Shown: piece by piece, positions 33,889-46,000 of the stretch
How the letters are laid out: each line of letters begins with the position of its first letter
How positions within the stretch are numbered: position 1 is the stretch's first letter
The notes under the pieces: generated by a model
Database searches by the model: none
The model's input: the letters and a program-made list of their open reading frames with translations, nothing else
Told to the model about the DNA's origin: nothing
From: Malus domestica
Taxonomy: Eukaryota; Streptophyta; Magnoliopsida; Rosales; Rosaceae
DNA length: 64,000 bases
Reading direction: 5' to 3'
Assembly: GCF_042453785.1 (NCBI RefSeq)
Contig: NC_091673.1
Span: forward strand, 1,061,501-1,125,500
Program-made: the position numbers and the translations under genes

Positions 33889-34107
33889 TCACTATCTGGA
33901 AAATGTGTTTGATTGTCTTGAATCTTGATTTCAATAATTGAATTAGGAAGTCTCTGTTTCTGTCAAGCGCCTGAATATCTAAACTATATATAAAGGCCGA
34001 CGAATCAACCGTTGACGGTTGATGATAGCGCCAAAACGAGAGAATTTGGACAAGGCTTTGCTTGTATAACACTGAATAATGTTAATGACCGTTGACCAAT
34101 CATCCAA
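33889..34107. promoter_or_regulatory. Divergent upstream region between the proline-rich gene and tRNA-Lys
   Basis: About 220 bp. On the minus strand, actatatataaaggcc words (plus about 33980-33995) include a likely TATA box for the proline-rich gene. On the plus strand a TATA-like tgtataaca (about 34064) and a caat word (about 34096) precede the tRNA, a common plant Pol III upstream arrangement. Confidence 0.45.
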
Positions 34108-34180
34108 GCCCGTCTAGCTCAGTTGGTAGAGCGCAAGGCTCTTAACCTTGTGGTCGTGGGTTCGAGCCCCACGGTGGGCG
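34108..34180 (+). tRNA. tRNA-Lys (anticodon CTT)
   Basis: 73 bp fold into a full cloverleaf. The acceptor stem is GCCCGTC with GGTGGGC and a G discriminator. The D arm has the A box TAGCTCAGTTGGTAGAGC. The anticodon loop is CTCTTAA (anticodon CTT), and the T arm has the B box GGTTCGAGCCC. There is no intron and no encoded CCA. Confidence 0.97.
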
Positions 34181-34189
34181 ATTTGTTGA

Positions 34190-34196
34190 TTTTTTT
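34190..34196 (+). terminator. Pol III terminator of tRNA-Lys
   Basis: A run of seven T begins ten bases after the tRNA gene, the standard Pol III stop signal. Confidence 0.85.
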
Positions 34197-34243
34197 ATAT
34201 TTGTTTTCGTTCTCTTTTATTTATTTATTTATTTTTTTCTTTT

Positions 34244-34403
34244 CAAACAAATGATATTATATACGTTAAGGTGGAGGGGAGGTGAGCTTAGTCTCACAAT
34301 GAGTTAGCAATAATGTAGTTCAAATTCTCCTTTAACGAGAATTGAACCTAAAACCTCTTATTTACAAGCAAAGAGGAACACCACTATACCGTAATACTAA
34401 GTG
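34244..34403 (-). mobile_element. tRNA-derived SINE, old copy
   Basis: On the minus strand this reads with an A-box-like tagtggtgttcc and a B-box-like ggttcaattctc about 30 bases apart, then a body ending in caaatgatattatat-like sequence on the plus side. A related copy lies at about 44801-44957 in the VIT1 intron with the same order of words (gagtttagcctcataatga against gagcttagtctcacaatga). These features fit a tRNA-derived SINE family with many diverged copies. Confidence 0.65.
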
Positions 34404-34937
34404 ATATTTGTTTCGTTCTCCTATATAAGCATGATGAATTTTAAATCCAGCTGTCAAAAAGCTGTACAAATGGCAAGTTTTGAGTACTAGTACCATGTCA
34501 GCTGTACAAATGGCAAGTTTTGAGTACAAGTACTACATCTGACGTGGTACTGGTACCGTATCACTCTCATTTCTCCAATACGATACGGTTCACCGCAGTC
34601 GCAAGTGCGTATACAACCGTAGCGACTGGTAGTTCACTAGCCAGTCTAAGAGCAATTTAATCAATGTCCGCCTGTATGCCGACGAAAATCTCCTGTGAAG
34701 TCTCGCAGAAGCTATGATGTCAACCATAGTGTTTAAGACATGTATGTTTCTTGACCTAAACAGACGTGAACAAGTCAATTCCAGGGAATGTCTCAACTAA
34801 ATAACTTCTAAGTTTAGAGAGTAACCTCACGAAAACACGTATAATCTGGTTAGGTTGACCCTAAATTACAACTCACATCACTTAAAGTAACCCCAGATGC
34901 CCACACTACAGTTAACCACAACATCATTGTCTCTCAT
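34404..34937. other. UCH2 3' flank with a short tandem duplication
   Basis: The word agctgtacaaatggcaag, continuing ttttgagtac, occurs twice in tandem (about 34463 and 34500). The remaining sequence is unremarkable spacer downstream of UCH2. Confidence 0.5.
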
Positions 34938-36801
34938 TCATCTAGTGTTGCCTGCCTTCTGCTTCGCCTTCTCGATAAGCGGCTTCAACTGCTTCTTCTC
35001 GGCAAGAATCTTGAGGAAGTTAAACAGAAACGGAATGTAGTTGTGCTTCCTGCGAATGTTATCTGTTCTCCACTTCTTAAACTTCTCTTCCTCCATCAAG
35101 ATCTTCTCTGTTGCACCCTCAATCCCAGCATTGATTTCCGAAAGAGCTTTGTTCAGCGCTTCAAACTTGCTACCGTCAGCTGGTCTATCCTGCTGCAAGG
35201 CAGACAGCTGCTGCAAAATACGCTCCCTCTTCTTTTGGAGTTCCTTGAGTTCAGCAGTATACATCTCTTTCCTGTTCTTGATAATGGCCAAGAGATTGAA
35301 TCTTATCTCGCTTTTGGAATACCTTTCAATACGTTCCTGGATTACAGGTTGTACCATCTGCAACCATTCCATGTCACCTTGCCCGCTGGGGCACTGTCCA
35401 AGGCTAATGGGTCCCTCCTTCAGTCCATCAAGCTCATACAGGACTCCATCGACAGGCAAGTAGCTTATAAAATGGTAGACGTCATCATCTTTTCCAGCTA
35501 CCTTCTGCTCATCAGAAACAAATGGCTCAGGCCTTGCAAAACTATTATGGGCTGCACGGATAGCTTCACTATTGTTTATTGCCAATCCTTTCAGTTCAGG
35601 TGGAAAGTTCTTTGTAAATTCTTTCAGTTTTGACAGTTCAGGACCAATGTCAACATCCGGACAGTTCATGAGGATAGACAAAATTGCTTGTGTTGCACAA
35701 GCATTATTGATGACCTGAGAGGATATACAAACCTTCTGATAAGAAGACCTTACAAATATACCACTAATCAAGAAAAGTACCTTTACAATTAAAAAACCAA
35801 CCTGGCTTGCGAAAAACAAATTAGGATTTGGATCCTTAATTACAAGGCGGTCATCCTTTTCCCCTGGACGCCATTTGAATAGGAAAATCAAACCATACAC
35901 TGGCCTGTAAATTTCAAGGGAAAAACAGTAACTAAAACAATGATAACATAGATATAAACCTCAAACATTTTTTTCAACAAAAATGAGGATATCTGCCTGG
36001 GAGATAAAATCTTAAACAGAAACTAACGTACCTCAGATTGTTCAGAGAATCGAGGTCCAATGAATACAGTTCCTCAACCTGCAAGGTCATACCAATGGAA
36101 ATTAAACAATTTCTTTGATAAGTAAAAGTTGGATATAGCCAAGAAGGGGAAAAGGGTTAAGTGTTGGATATAATCAATCTAACAACAAAAGGAGCAAAGA
36201 CATCTCCAAGAAGTAGTTATAGCCTAACCTCGAGCAGTAACAGTGGGCGTCAACTATAAACTAGGATAAGTGCATCCCAAACATAATATAAATATAGATT
36301 CATAGACATAAAAGACGTCAAAGAAAGCGTACCTGCACGCCTTTTACTTGCATCTGCTGAATAAGTTCAGTGAACACCCCTGAAATGCAAAGCAGAACCT
36401 TGAAAAAACTAGTACACTTCATGTATACTACAGCTGTTCCAATTTCTCGAAAATTATAAATTCGCTTCCAGGAAATTTGAAGTCCTGCGTATTAACCATT
36501 ACTAAATTACCCAAATCCTATACACTATCAATCTGCGTCGGCAGATCACAACCTTCATCACTCAAACGGTCCCAAAAATACATTCCCAAAACCAAACTTA
36601 AGGACCCCATAATGCTTATTGCTAGATATACCAATTCTCGTAGGGCATGTGATGTGTTTCAGTTCAATGATATATCAAAAATAACAACGAACCCTACAGT
36701 TCCACGTCAAGACTATCGCTCAAACACTAATATACATGGTACCAAATGGACAAGAAAGATGTAACTATACCTGGGTCGGACTCAATCGTGCACCAAGACA
36801 T
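34938..36801 (-). CDS. UCH2: Ubiquitin C-terminal hydrolase 2 (UCHL5/UCH37 family)
   Basis: Five coding exons in minus order (36801-36771, 36379-36333, 36078-36032, 35904-35802, 35714-34938) join in frame to 334 residues, the usual length. The peptidase C12 catalytic set is complete: oxyanion Gln76, Cys82 in NNACATQA, His157 in DDVYHF and Asp172 in YELDG. The spacing agrees with human UCHL5. The active-site crossover loop lies between. The C-terminal part has a long coiled coil (about 225-285) and a ULD-like tail [20 protein letters not shown] used by UCHL5 for proteasome or INO80 docking. The enzyme trims ubiquitin from conjugates; in Arabidopsis UCH1/UCH2 affect auxin signalling and shoot form. 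Confidence 0.95.
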
Positions 36802-37330
36802 GATGAAAAACAACTAATCTGGTAAGAAAGGGTGAAAAAAGGGTAATTAAGAACACCATAAGAGGGAAAAAAAACAAATATAAAATTATGAGCCTTAAAC
36901 AAATTCGGGGCACAATTGTAGCAAAAAATTAACAAAATTACTTAACTTTAGATGCATAAATTAACACAAAAGAAACATAAAGTGGCAGCCCAGCAAACAA
37001 TTTACAACAAACCTACTAATTCCTTCACAGAAATGATATGTTGGTTCGATAATACAATGCAATAAAATCAATGTCAATCGACGGAGTACGAGAAGCCCCA
37101 ATTCAGGCAAAGAGGGTTTTACTTTTATTCCTCTATTCGGTTCAAAACGACGACGTTAGCAGGTCCCTGGAATAAGAAAACCAGTGAAGTAACGGGGAAG
37201 AAGACAGAAGTTACCAGAAACCGACACGACGTCGTCTGCCTCCTCCACCGCCGTGTAGAGATTTTGTGAGCGAGTTGGTCTGCGTCTCGTCCCCCGTTCC
37301 TTCCTCCTCTCTGTTCGCCTCTCTTTTTTC
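36802..37330 (-). promoter_or_regulatory. UCH2 leader with a 5' UTR intron
   Basis: On the minus strand a GT donor at 37214 (ctg|gtaacttc) and an acceptor at 36819 (cttaccag|attag) define a probable 396-bp leader intron. Its 3' splice site lies 17 bases before the start codon. The upstream leader (37215 to about 37330) is rich in GA/CT words. This is inferred from splice consensus only. Confidence 0.55.
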
Positions 37331-38337
37331 CGTTTTTCTATTTTTCACTTTAATAAAGCCCATCATGATGAAATTAGGCCCAGAACAGAAAAGTAAAAAT
37401 ATGGGCCGAGGCCCAAATCCGAACTTATAATTTTTTTTTTAAATTAACAAAAAGTCTAAAAAAACTTCACTTTTAATAAAAAGTTGTTTTTAAATGTATA
37501 GTTAATAGTACCAGAGAAATGTATAAATGTGGTTTTTCGTTAAAAGTAAACAGTACCGGGATTGTTTTGTTAAAACTCCCTAGTTTTTTTGGGTTATCTT
37601 TTCTTATTGATAGATTTTCTGGCATTGCTGTGGATTTTTTTGAGTATTTTTGGTATGTATTTGGATTTTTTAATTTAATTTTTTGGTTCTAATGATCAAA
37701 GATTGAATTCTCCTGAGCTTATTGATTGCTGAATATCTGGAGACCTAAACTGAACTGAAGAACATCCATGCATGATCAGATTTTGCTACATGTCGTTTTG
37801 TTTCAGTTATTTACCAGATAATTGATTGGTCCTTTGTGTAATATTTAATTATCTATTAATTGATGTTGCTAATTTGCTATATATCCAGATTATTTATAAA
37901 AAGCAAATGTAAACACAAGTAATAAAACACATCTAAAAATAAATTTGTCAAGAGAAGGTATACAGTTCGGTTTTGGTAAGAAAACCTGGTAGGTTCAGTT
38001 TTACAGAGATTTATTATTATTATTATCTCTACTAATTACCCAAACCTTCTTTGTCAATAAAAAAAAAGTGAAAAGATAAATTAGTCTTCTATCATAAAAA
38101 AAAATAATGGCCAATAACGTAATTTCACAAGTCTAAATTTTACTATTTTTTATTGAAGTTTTACCTACAGGTGATGTTAAAATACCTCCAATATTAAAAA
38201 AAAATTAAAAATATTAAAACCAAAAACAAAAACCTCCCACTCCCCCCCCCCATTCTCTCTCTCCCTCTCCCTCTCCCTCTCCCCCTCTTTTTCTAAAAAA
38301 ATGTGTTCATGCACATCAAGTGTGTAGGCAAATACTA

Positions 38338-38476
38338 GTTATTATAAGAAAATTGTTATTAGCACTCTAAAAATCTCATTTGACACTCCAAATTTTCTAT
38401 AATTAGAAAGAAAAATACACTTGTAAATAGTATAAAATGAGATTTTTAGAATGCTAATAACAGTTACTTATTATAA
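38338..38476. mobile_element. MITE with about 40-bp terminal inverted repeats
   Basis: The left arm includes gttattagcactctaaaaat and continues ctcattt. The right arm is its imperfect reverse complement, aaaatgagatttttagaatg continuing ctaataac. The arms extend outwards through ttataa words. There is no coding capacity, and the total length of about 140 bp fits a MITE. Confidence 0.75.
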
Positions 38477-39602
38477 ATGTAATATATTAGCAACTTTTTA
38501 ATTTCGCAAGTTGATTTTTATTTCTAGTTTCTACTCGAACTTAATTTATTTATTATGCCACTTAAATTTTGAAGTTACATAATAAAAATTTAGCATTCAC
38601 ATCAAACTCACATAAATATTGGCATATGAGTATGGATTAGGCTTGTGCCTCACACAAGCCTAGTCGGCTAATGTATTTTTAGCTTCAGCATTTTTAAGTG
38701 CCCTGTGGCAGACACACGTCTTAATATAAAAGACAATGGAATATGTCTAAAGCTAATACTAAAATACAAAAGTTGAAATAAAATATACTACATAACTATA
38801 AAAACTTAAAGAGTATTTTGAAAATAGTAATAGTTGTTATGTAGCCAGGTTCACATGCCCAATAGCAATGATACGAAGAGCTAGCTTTGCTATCCTAAAA
38901 GTCTACTTACTTGCAGAACTTCTTGTTTGAAATTTTAGGTCCGGTTTTTATTGGTATTTGTTTTTTGCTCACTCGTTACGATTTTCTTTTTGTGTTTTTA
39001 GCACTTATTTCGAGGAATGAATAAGTAGAAACTGCTAACAGTAATTGGTTAATGACTTCGTTCGTCTCTTTTGGGGATGCGGTAATTTACTTACTTACTC
39101 ATTTTTATTGGCAAAAATAAGAATACTTTGAAAAAATTTGGTTAAAAAATTCAAAGTTATCAGAATTGGTAAATACATTCCGATTTGTTCCCAATTCTTT
39201 TAAAATATTCGGATTCGAAATTAAAAAATTTACTATACAAAAATGGGCAACTTATTTCAACTTGCACCGCTAGATGCTTGTGAATTCGGTCATCGTGGCT
39301 TGCGGTGCACACACGCCTCTGAAGTGACAGATCAACCAATAAAATATTAAAAACAATGAAAGTGGCCTGTGGCAGACACACGCCTTAATATAAAATATAA
39401 TGAACAACATGTATTTAAAAACTAATACTAAAATACAGAAGTTGATAACAACACGTATCATAAAATTATAAAAAGTCAGAATACTATAACAAAATTTATC
39501 GAAATACGTGCAGAACAGTGTTATAAAATTCGGATGGAAAATTTAGTCATTGGAATTGCTAAATGCCTTCCGATTTGTTCCAGTCTTTTAAAATGATTCA
39601 AA

Positions 39603-39772
39603 GAGAAATGTTAGAGAAGATTTTTAAAGTGAAATTTATTATAAATTTTCTGTCATCTCATAATTTAACGTTAATTTTTTATTAATATTACAAAAAAATA
39701 ATACAAGAAATATGAAGTGACCTAAAATATATGAAAATTTTACTTTTGAAAGATTTTTTTTTAACATTTCTC
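39603..39772. mobile_element. MITE nested in a dispersed repeat
   Basis: The arms gagaaatgttagagaagatt and the reverse complement of aaagatttttttttaacatttctc bound about 170 bp. The element splits the second copy of the 39.2-kb block, which resumes at about 39775. The middle contains tgtcatctcataatttaacg. A diverged relative with tgacacctcacaatttaacg lies at about 40660-40772. Confidence 0.7.
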
Positions 39773-40659
39773 ATCAAAATCAAAATTTTTGGATTCGAAT
39801 TTAAAATTTTTATTGTAAAAAATGGCCAAGTCATTTCAAATTGCACGTCAATGTGGTCATCGAGGCATGTGTTGCGCACACACGTTTGAAGTGACAGATA
39901 ATCAAAATTGAACACAACTCTGTATTTATTCTCTTTTCTTAAAATTCTTATGGGGGAGTTCAGACCTATTGTGCCAAGATTTTCTCTGCCTACCTTCTCC
40001 CTGTATTTTGGTATCGACAAGTGTTAATTTTTGTTCGACTAGAGATTTAAAAAAAAAAAAGAAAAAAATTAAAAGAAAATGAAAGAACCAGAGCAGAAAC
40101 TGGGAAGAGAATCTTCTCCTGAGCTCCGGATGGGGATCCTCCTGATTAGATCATCCGAATTATTCAAATTTAATTTAACAATTCTAAACAGAAAGATCCT
40201 CTAAAAATTATCATAATTGCAATTGTTGAATTAAGTTTGAACGTCTTCAGGAGAGGATCCTCTTCCGCAGAAACTGGGTTACCGCGCTGCCATTTTTCAA
40301 TCAAGTTCTCCCTCGTGCTATTTCTTTTTTCCTTCTCGTCTTTCCCTCTTCTTCGAGAGGATTTTTTTCCTTTTTACTTTCATATTTTTCTTCTTGTTTT
40401 TCTGAAACCCTAACCTTAAAATTGCACCTGCACATTAAAATTGTATAATACTCCCAGTTCCGTTGGGTCTTTTTCCGATGTGGTTCGAGTTTCCCATTAG
40501 AAGGGATGAAGACCTGAGATTCCCAGGCCTTCATGTGGTTCGATAGAAGCAGACCTTCTGAATAAACCTTCAGAGCCACAGATCCTGAAGTAATATTTCC
40601 CACTGAATGTAAAGGCTACAACTGTCTGTACCCATATAATTGAATCGACTGTTTTTTAT

Positions 40660-40772
40660 ATGTTCAGAAGACTCTCTCTGACACCTCACAATTTAACGTC
40701 AATTTACGTACTAACATTATAAAACATTATAAAAATTTCTATTTTTGATGGAATCTTCTTAGCATTTCTCTT
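40660..40772. mobile_element. Diverged relative of the 39.6-kb MITE
   Basis: Shares the central words (caatttaacgtcaattt, taacattataaa) and the right arm (gatggaatcttcttagcatttctct) with the 39603-39772 element. The left arm is poor. Confidence 0.5.
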
Positions 40773-41530
40773 TCCTAATTTATATTCCGAATTCCGTCTC
40801 CATATGCATGGGATACCACCTGCATGCCCTACTATGCATGCAAGCGTACGAAGTCTTGGATTTTTGTGTGCAAGGCCCGCAGGCAGGTTTATTCATTAAT
40901 AATTTGGTCATCATCATCGTTTGTTAATCCAGTCAAAACTTCACAACCGTTCGGTGAGCTAGATGAGATTGAACTTTAGGGATGTGATTGGATTGGCAGT
41001 GATATGTAAGATATAACTTGTAACCATATATAAGGATATGTTAGATAAACCACTCTATTATGGATTCATAATCCATCATGTCCACTCATGTCGATCTCAC
41101 ATTTTGACATAGCAAAAAAAGAGTGGACTCAAGTCTATTTTAGCTAGTCACAGCCTATCCCAACCTGCCCATCAAACAAGCAAAAATATTTGGTTATTAA
41201 AAAACACATAGATAAAATGAGGGGAATTTGGATGCGGTTCCTAACTACCAATGTTCTTTAACTGAAACCTTAGTGATTTTCAATTTTTTATCGAAGTCCT
41301 TGACATTAATGTTATAATGTATTTTTATGTAAATTATTTTATTTTTAATTAAAAATCAAAATTTGTAGTTGTTTACAGTAATGAGATTTTAAATAAACCT
41401 ATAATTTATAGGATTAAAAAGATTATTTTAAAAAAAAAAAAAATATATATATATATATATAAAATAAAAGATGAACTATATTGTCCAATGTGTGTGTGTG
41501 TATATATGTTGTGTATGTGTATATATATAT

Positions 41531-42165
41531 TGACACATCTCGGGCTCGACTCCGTCGTAGCACGATATTGTCTGCTTTGGGCCCCAACCACGCTCTCAAG
41601 GTTTTGTTTCTGAGTACTCAGACGAGAACTTTCCAATGAGTCACCCATCCTGGGATTGCTCTCGTGCAAACTCGCTTAACTTCAAAGTTCCGAGGAACCC
41701 AAAGCCAGTGAGCTTTCAAAATGCCTCGTGCTAGGTAGAGATGAGAATATACATATAAAGCTTACAGGATCCTCACATCTGGGCAATGTGGGATCTTACA
41801 ATCCACCCCCTTTAAGGGCCTAACGTCCTCTTCGGCATACTTCCGACTAGGGATTGGCTCTGATACCAAATTGTCACATCTCGCCCCGGCCCCTCACCAC
41901 ATCCCTGTCTCGACTCCGCCGTAACACGATATTGTCAGCTTTGGGCCCCGACCATGCCCTCACGGTTTTGTTTCTAGGAACTCACACGAGAACTTGCTAG
42001 TGGGTCACCCATCTTGGGATTGCTCTCGCGCAAACTCGCTTAACTTCGGAGTTTCGATGGAACCTGAAGCCAGTGAGCTCCCAAAAGGTCTCATGCTATG
42101 TAGAGATGATAATATACATATAAGGCTTACATGATCCTCATCCCTGGGTGATGTGGGATCTTACA
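41531..42165 (-). mobile_element. Cassandra-type TRIM with 5S-rRNA-like LTRs
   Basis: LTRs lie at 41531-41800 and 41872-42165, with a 71-bp interior and a 5-bp duplication TATAT (41526-41530, 42166-42170). On the minus strand the interior starts with a primer site TGGTATCAGAGCCA for initiator tRNA-Met and ends with a purine tract AAAGGGGGTGGA. The LTRs hold 5S-rRNA-derived words (plus-strand aagttccg/ggagtttcg and gggtcacccat-cttgggattgctctcg) that identify Cassandra, a terminal-repeat retrotransposon in miniature found across plants. The LTRs differ by a length change and many substitutions, so the copy is old (several million years by usual rates). It looks structurally whole; the family codes no protein. 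Confidence 0.88.
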
Positions 42166-42170
42166 TATAT

Positions 42171-43085
42171 GCATAAACATGGGTACTTCATCAAAACTAA
42201 CCAAAAAATTAGTGTACCAAAACATGAGTACATTTTTTAAAAGCATAAAAGAAATAATAGATATTAGGCTTAATAATATTATCAAATTTCTTTCATTAAA
42301 CTTGACATGAATACGTTCTGAAATCAACGAAATAGAATGTACCTATATAAGTTTAAAAAATGGATAAGAAAAAACTTGAATTGAGTTTATATATAAAAAA
42401 TGGTTACATTTTATATTAAAAAATGGTACATTTTATATATAATAAATTAGAATATTTAAGAACGGATATATATAAGATTAACAAATTGAAAATCTTTTCA
42501 TACAAAATCAATGGATCCAAACTTATTCTGATTTAATTTTTTTCATTTTGAAAATGTTTTGAATGGAAAATTAATTATATGACCATTAAAACCCTAAATC
42601 AATTTTATGTAACTAACTTGTAAATTCATTACTACATTAATGCTAGGTCTTTGATCAAAATCTAAAAACTGATAAGGTTTCCGTCAATGAACATTAATAA
42701 CTGGAGAAAGAATACTAATTTTTCCATATAAAAAAATTATAAACAAATATTTGGTTATTTTGCGAAAAAAATTACAAAACATTATCATAAAATCTTTGGT
42801 TATTAGTAGACTCGTAAATATTAGAGAGATAATAACCATTCGCTTTTTGTATCTTATACATTATTGTTCCATTATAATTATTAATTTTTTTTTATTTATT
42901 TGAAGGAGCAACCAAATAGTGTGTACCTTAGAAGCAAAACCCACGCAAGACGTACACTGTGATTGTGAATCGGGATCCTCTCCGGATCTCGTGGTCTATA
43001 AATACAAAACCATTAGAGTACTAGTGTAAACCTAACGCTCCGATATCTAAACGGCTTCAAAACCCTATTTCATTTTTTTTTATCA
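42171..43085. promoter_or_regulatory. VIT1 upstream region with TATA box
   Basis: AT-rich flank of Cassandra leading to the VIT1 promoter. A clear TATA box, TATAAATA, lies at 42997-43004, about 80 bases before the start codon, so the leader is short. A ggatcctctccggatctc word (about 42973) precedes it and resembles gaggatcctcttcc-type words near 40.25 kb. No other gene is visible. Confidence 0.6.
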
Positions 43086-46000
43086 ATGGCTAATGACGGA
43101 CAAAAGACCAACTTAGACCCCGAGAAGCAAGCACTGCTGAATAAGCACACCGAGAACCACTTCACCGCCGGGGAGATCGTCCGGGACATCATCATCGGCG
43201 TATCTGACGGTCTTACCGTGCCGTTTGCTCTCGCTGCGGGACTGTCCGGCGCCAATGCCACGTCATCTATCGTCCTCACTGCTGGCATCGCCGAAGTCGC
43301 AGCCGGTGCTATCTCCATGGGACTCGGCGGGTACTCTTTCGATTCAGCCATCCCTTGATATCACAGCTTGTTTGGTAATATTTTGATGCATTGGTATTTT
43401 ATTGCGCAGATATCTGGCTGCAAAAAGTGAATCGGATCACTACATGAGGGAGCTGAGGAGAGAACAAGAAGAAATTGTAAACGATCCTGATGCAGGTTTA
43501 ATATGGATTATTTTCCTCTTTTAATTTAATTATCAGTTAGTTTAAAAGTTTACCCTATATTATGGTTACCTCACGGATACTTCACTTTGGTGGCGTATCG
43601 CATATTCGATACTTCGCAACGATACTCGTCAGATACTTTCGGGTACCCGTCGGATATATATCAAGTCAACGGACACGGCTTTGACTTGATGGATAGGTGT
43701 ATCTCATATGAGGGTAACATATATCAAGCTTTTTGGATACTTTTATACTTTCAAATAAGAAATTAAAAAAGAGAATTTAATAGGAGACAAAGCTTCAATT
43801 GAAATCTGGTAAATATGAAGAGCTTGCCTCTTATTGAAACTATGAATACAACTCACACTTCTTCTATACGTATATATATGTGTGTGTGTGTGTATAACAA
43901 GGGAATTAGGTTTCCATTCTCCAACAAATTAAATAAACTTGAATTCAGAGATGAAATCAGATTCCTGTGTTATCAAAATATGTTCTAAATTATATCATTT
44001 TCATTTTTATATATTATTATATATTTTTAACTGCCATATCTATAGCATATCGGATTTTACTTTTTAAAGATTTTTCATATCATTTTATCGTATTGTATCT
44101 CCGTATCCGTATCCATATCCGTACTTCATAGATGACTACTCTTAGTCAAGTTAATGGACCGGTGTGCTCCGTTTTTGCTCTAAGTTGAAATCTATTTTCC
44201 AATTGTTTAGATTTTAAATTAGTTAAATTATTATTGCTTGTATATATAGAGAGTGAAATTTGTTTTTGTTTATGATGGGGTAATTGCAGAGGCGGCAGAA
44301 GTGGAGGAGATACTGGCGGAGTATGGAATAGAGGCACAAGAGTATACACCTGTCGTGAATGCTCTAAGGAAGAAGCCCCAAGCATGGCTCGATTTCATGA
44401 TGAAGTAAGTTACTTTGCTTAAATTATGGAGTTATGCGTTAACTCGGTTGGATAGAGTAATATTTCGTTTCTTTGTACATAAAATTTTAATATGATCTTA
44501 AAAAATTCACCTTCTAATAAGTAAGTGTATATGCTTGAGAAAACTTAAAATGATAGGAAGATATTTTTCTTTTCCTTCGGAGATTTGTTCATAAAAAGAG
44601 AAAAGAATATTTTGTGAAGTAGGTAAAGTGATATGGGAATTGAAATTCTCGTCGAATTTCTATGTTCAAAGTTGATAGATTCAGAAATTTGGATTATCTA
44701 AGAAAGAGAAAGGATTTGAACTGTTCAAAGGTTTGGTTTTGTATGAAAGTGTGTGAAGTGATGGGCTAGAAGAGGCTGCATATTTTTATTTTATTTTAAT
44801 AAACGATATTATCTACATTAAATGAGAGAATGTGAGTTTAGCCTCATAATGAATTAATAATGATATGTTTCAAACTCGTATTTGACGATAATCGAACTTA
44901 AGATCTCTTTACATTTAAATTCAATAATCCGAATTTCCGGATCAGTTAACTACGAAATAGAAATATGAAAAGAATCTTAATTCGTGACGTGGATATTCTG
45001 TGAACTGCACGAGTCGGCGGGTGGGGGTATATTTTGTGTTAAGTGTAAGTGCTTAGTCAAAAGTTGGCTTCTCTTTTGAAATATGGACAAAATCCATGTG
45101 GTCATCCATCACATGCTATCATTCACACCGTGAATAGATAAAAAGCACTTAAAATCTTTTATTCATTGGTGTTGAAATTTTGAATATCACACACTTCTCA
45201 GGATAATTATCTGCTATTCTGATAGGAGATCAGTTGTTTTGATCTTTTAACTAATTAGAATTTTAATTCATAGATAGCAAACAGTCAGTCTTTACCTAAA
45301 GAGTAAATTGTAATAATGGTCCTTCAACTTTAATTAAATTGGAACAATGGTACCTCAACTAAAAATTTATTATCATTGATCCCTCAGCTTATCAAAATGT
45401 GTAGCTATAATCATTTTCATCAATTTCGTCAAAATTTGATCAAAATAAGTTATGTTGGAATAATCATTTATATAATTAGGGTTCCTCAATCAAGGTGTGT
45501 AATTATGGTCAATTTCATCAACTACGTCAAATTTTTCGTCAAAACGAATTATGTTGGAATGACCATTACTACAATTGGGTTAAAGTTAAGGGACCATTTC
45601 TTCAGTTGAACTAAAGTTGAAGGACCAATGGTAATGAATTTTTAGTTAAGGGACCATAGCTGCACGTTTTGATGAGTTGAGGGACCAATGGTAATGGATT
45701 TTTAGTTGATGGACCATTACTCCAATTGAGTTAAAGTTAATGGACCATAGCTACAATTTACTCTTACCTAAAATAGTCGGGTTCTTTTTTGGACATGACG
45801 CTTCTTTACCGATATAATATTGATAAATCGTTGATAGCATTAGTACAATAAACATGTTAACAATAAAACATATTCACATATTACCGACACAATGATATCC
45901 ATATAAACATTCACATTATCGATACCAAATTCGTTATGCACGGATTATTTATGCATGTAAGAAAATTGGTGGGTTATTGATCACCAATGAAATTTTGGTA

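Larger units (their letters stand above)
37331..41530. other. Repeat-rich spacer between UCH2 and Cassandra
   Basis: AT-rich DNA with a CT-rich microsatellite (about 38238-38285), two MITEs, and two diverged copies of a block. The block's cttccgatttgttcc-like word (about 39175 and 39560) and gtcatcgtggcttgcggtgc-like word (about 39287 and 39853) recur in order. A tggcagacacacg word recurs at about 38707 and 39370. A fragment at 40290-40620 with a plant-leader-like gaaaccctaacctt word shows no convincing protein. No gene is supported. Confidence 0.55.

Noticed and set aside
40301-40603. 100-codon minus-strand frame
   Set aside because: Lys/Glu-rich translation of a pyrimidine-rich stretch; the plus strand looks leader-like but no protein is recognised.
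43086-43358. 90-residue VIT1-like short protein
   Set aside because: The last residues are read-through into intron 1; splicing at 43330/43410 gives the conserved GGYLAAK.
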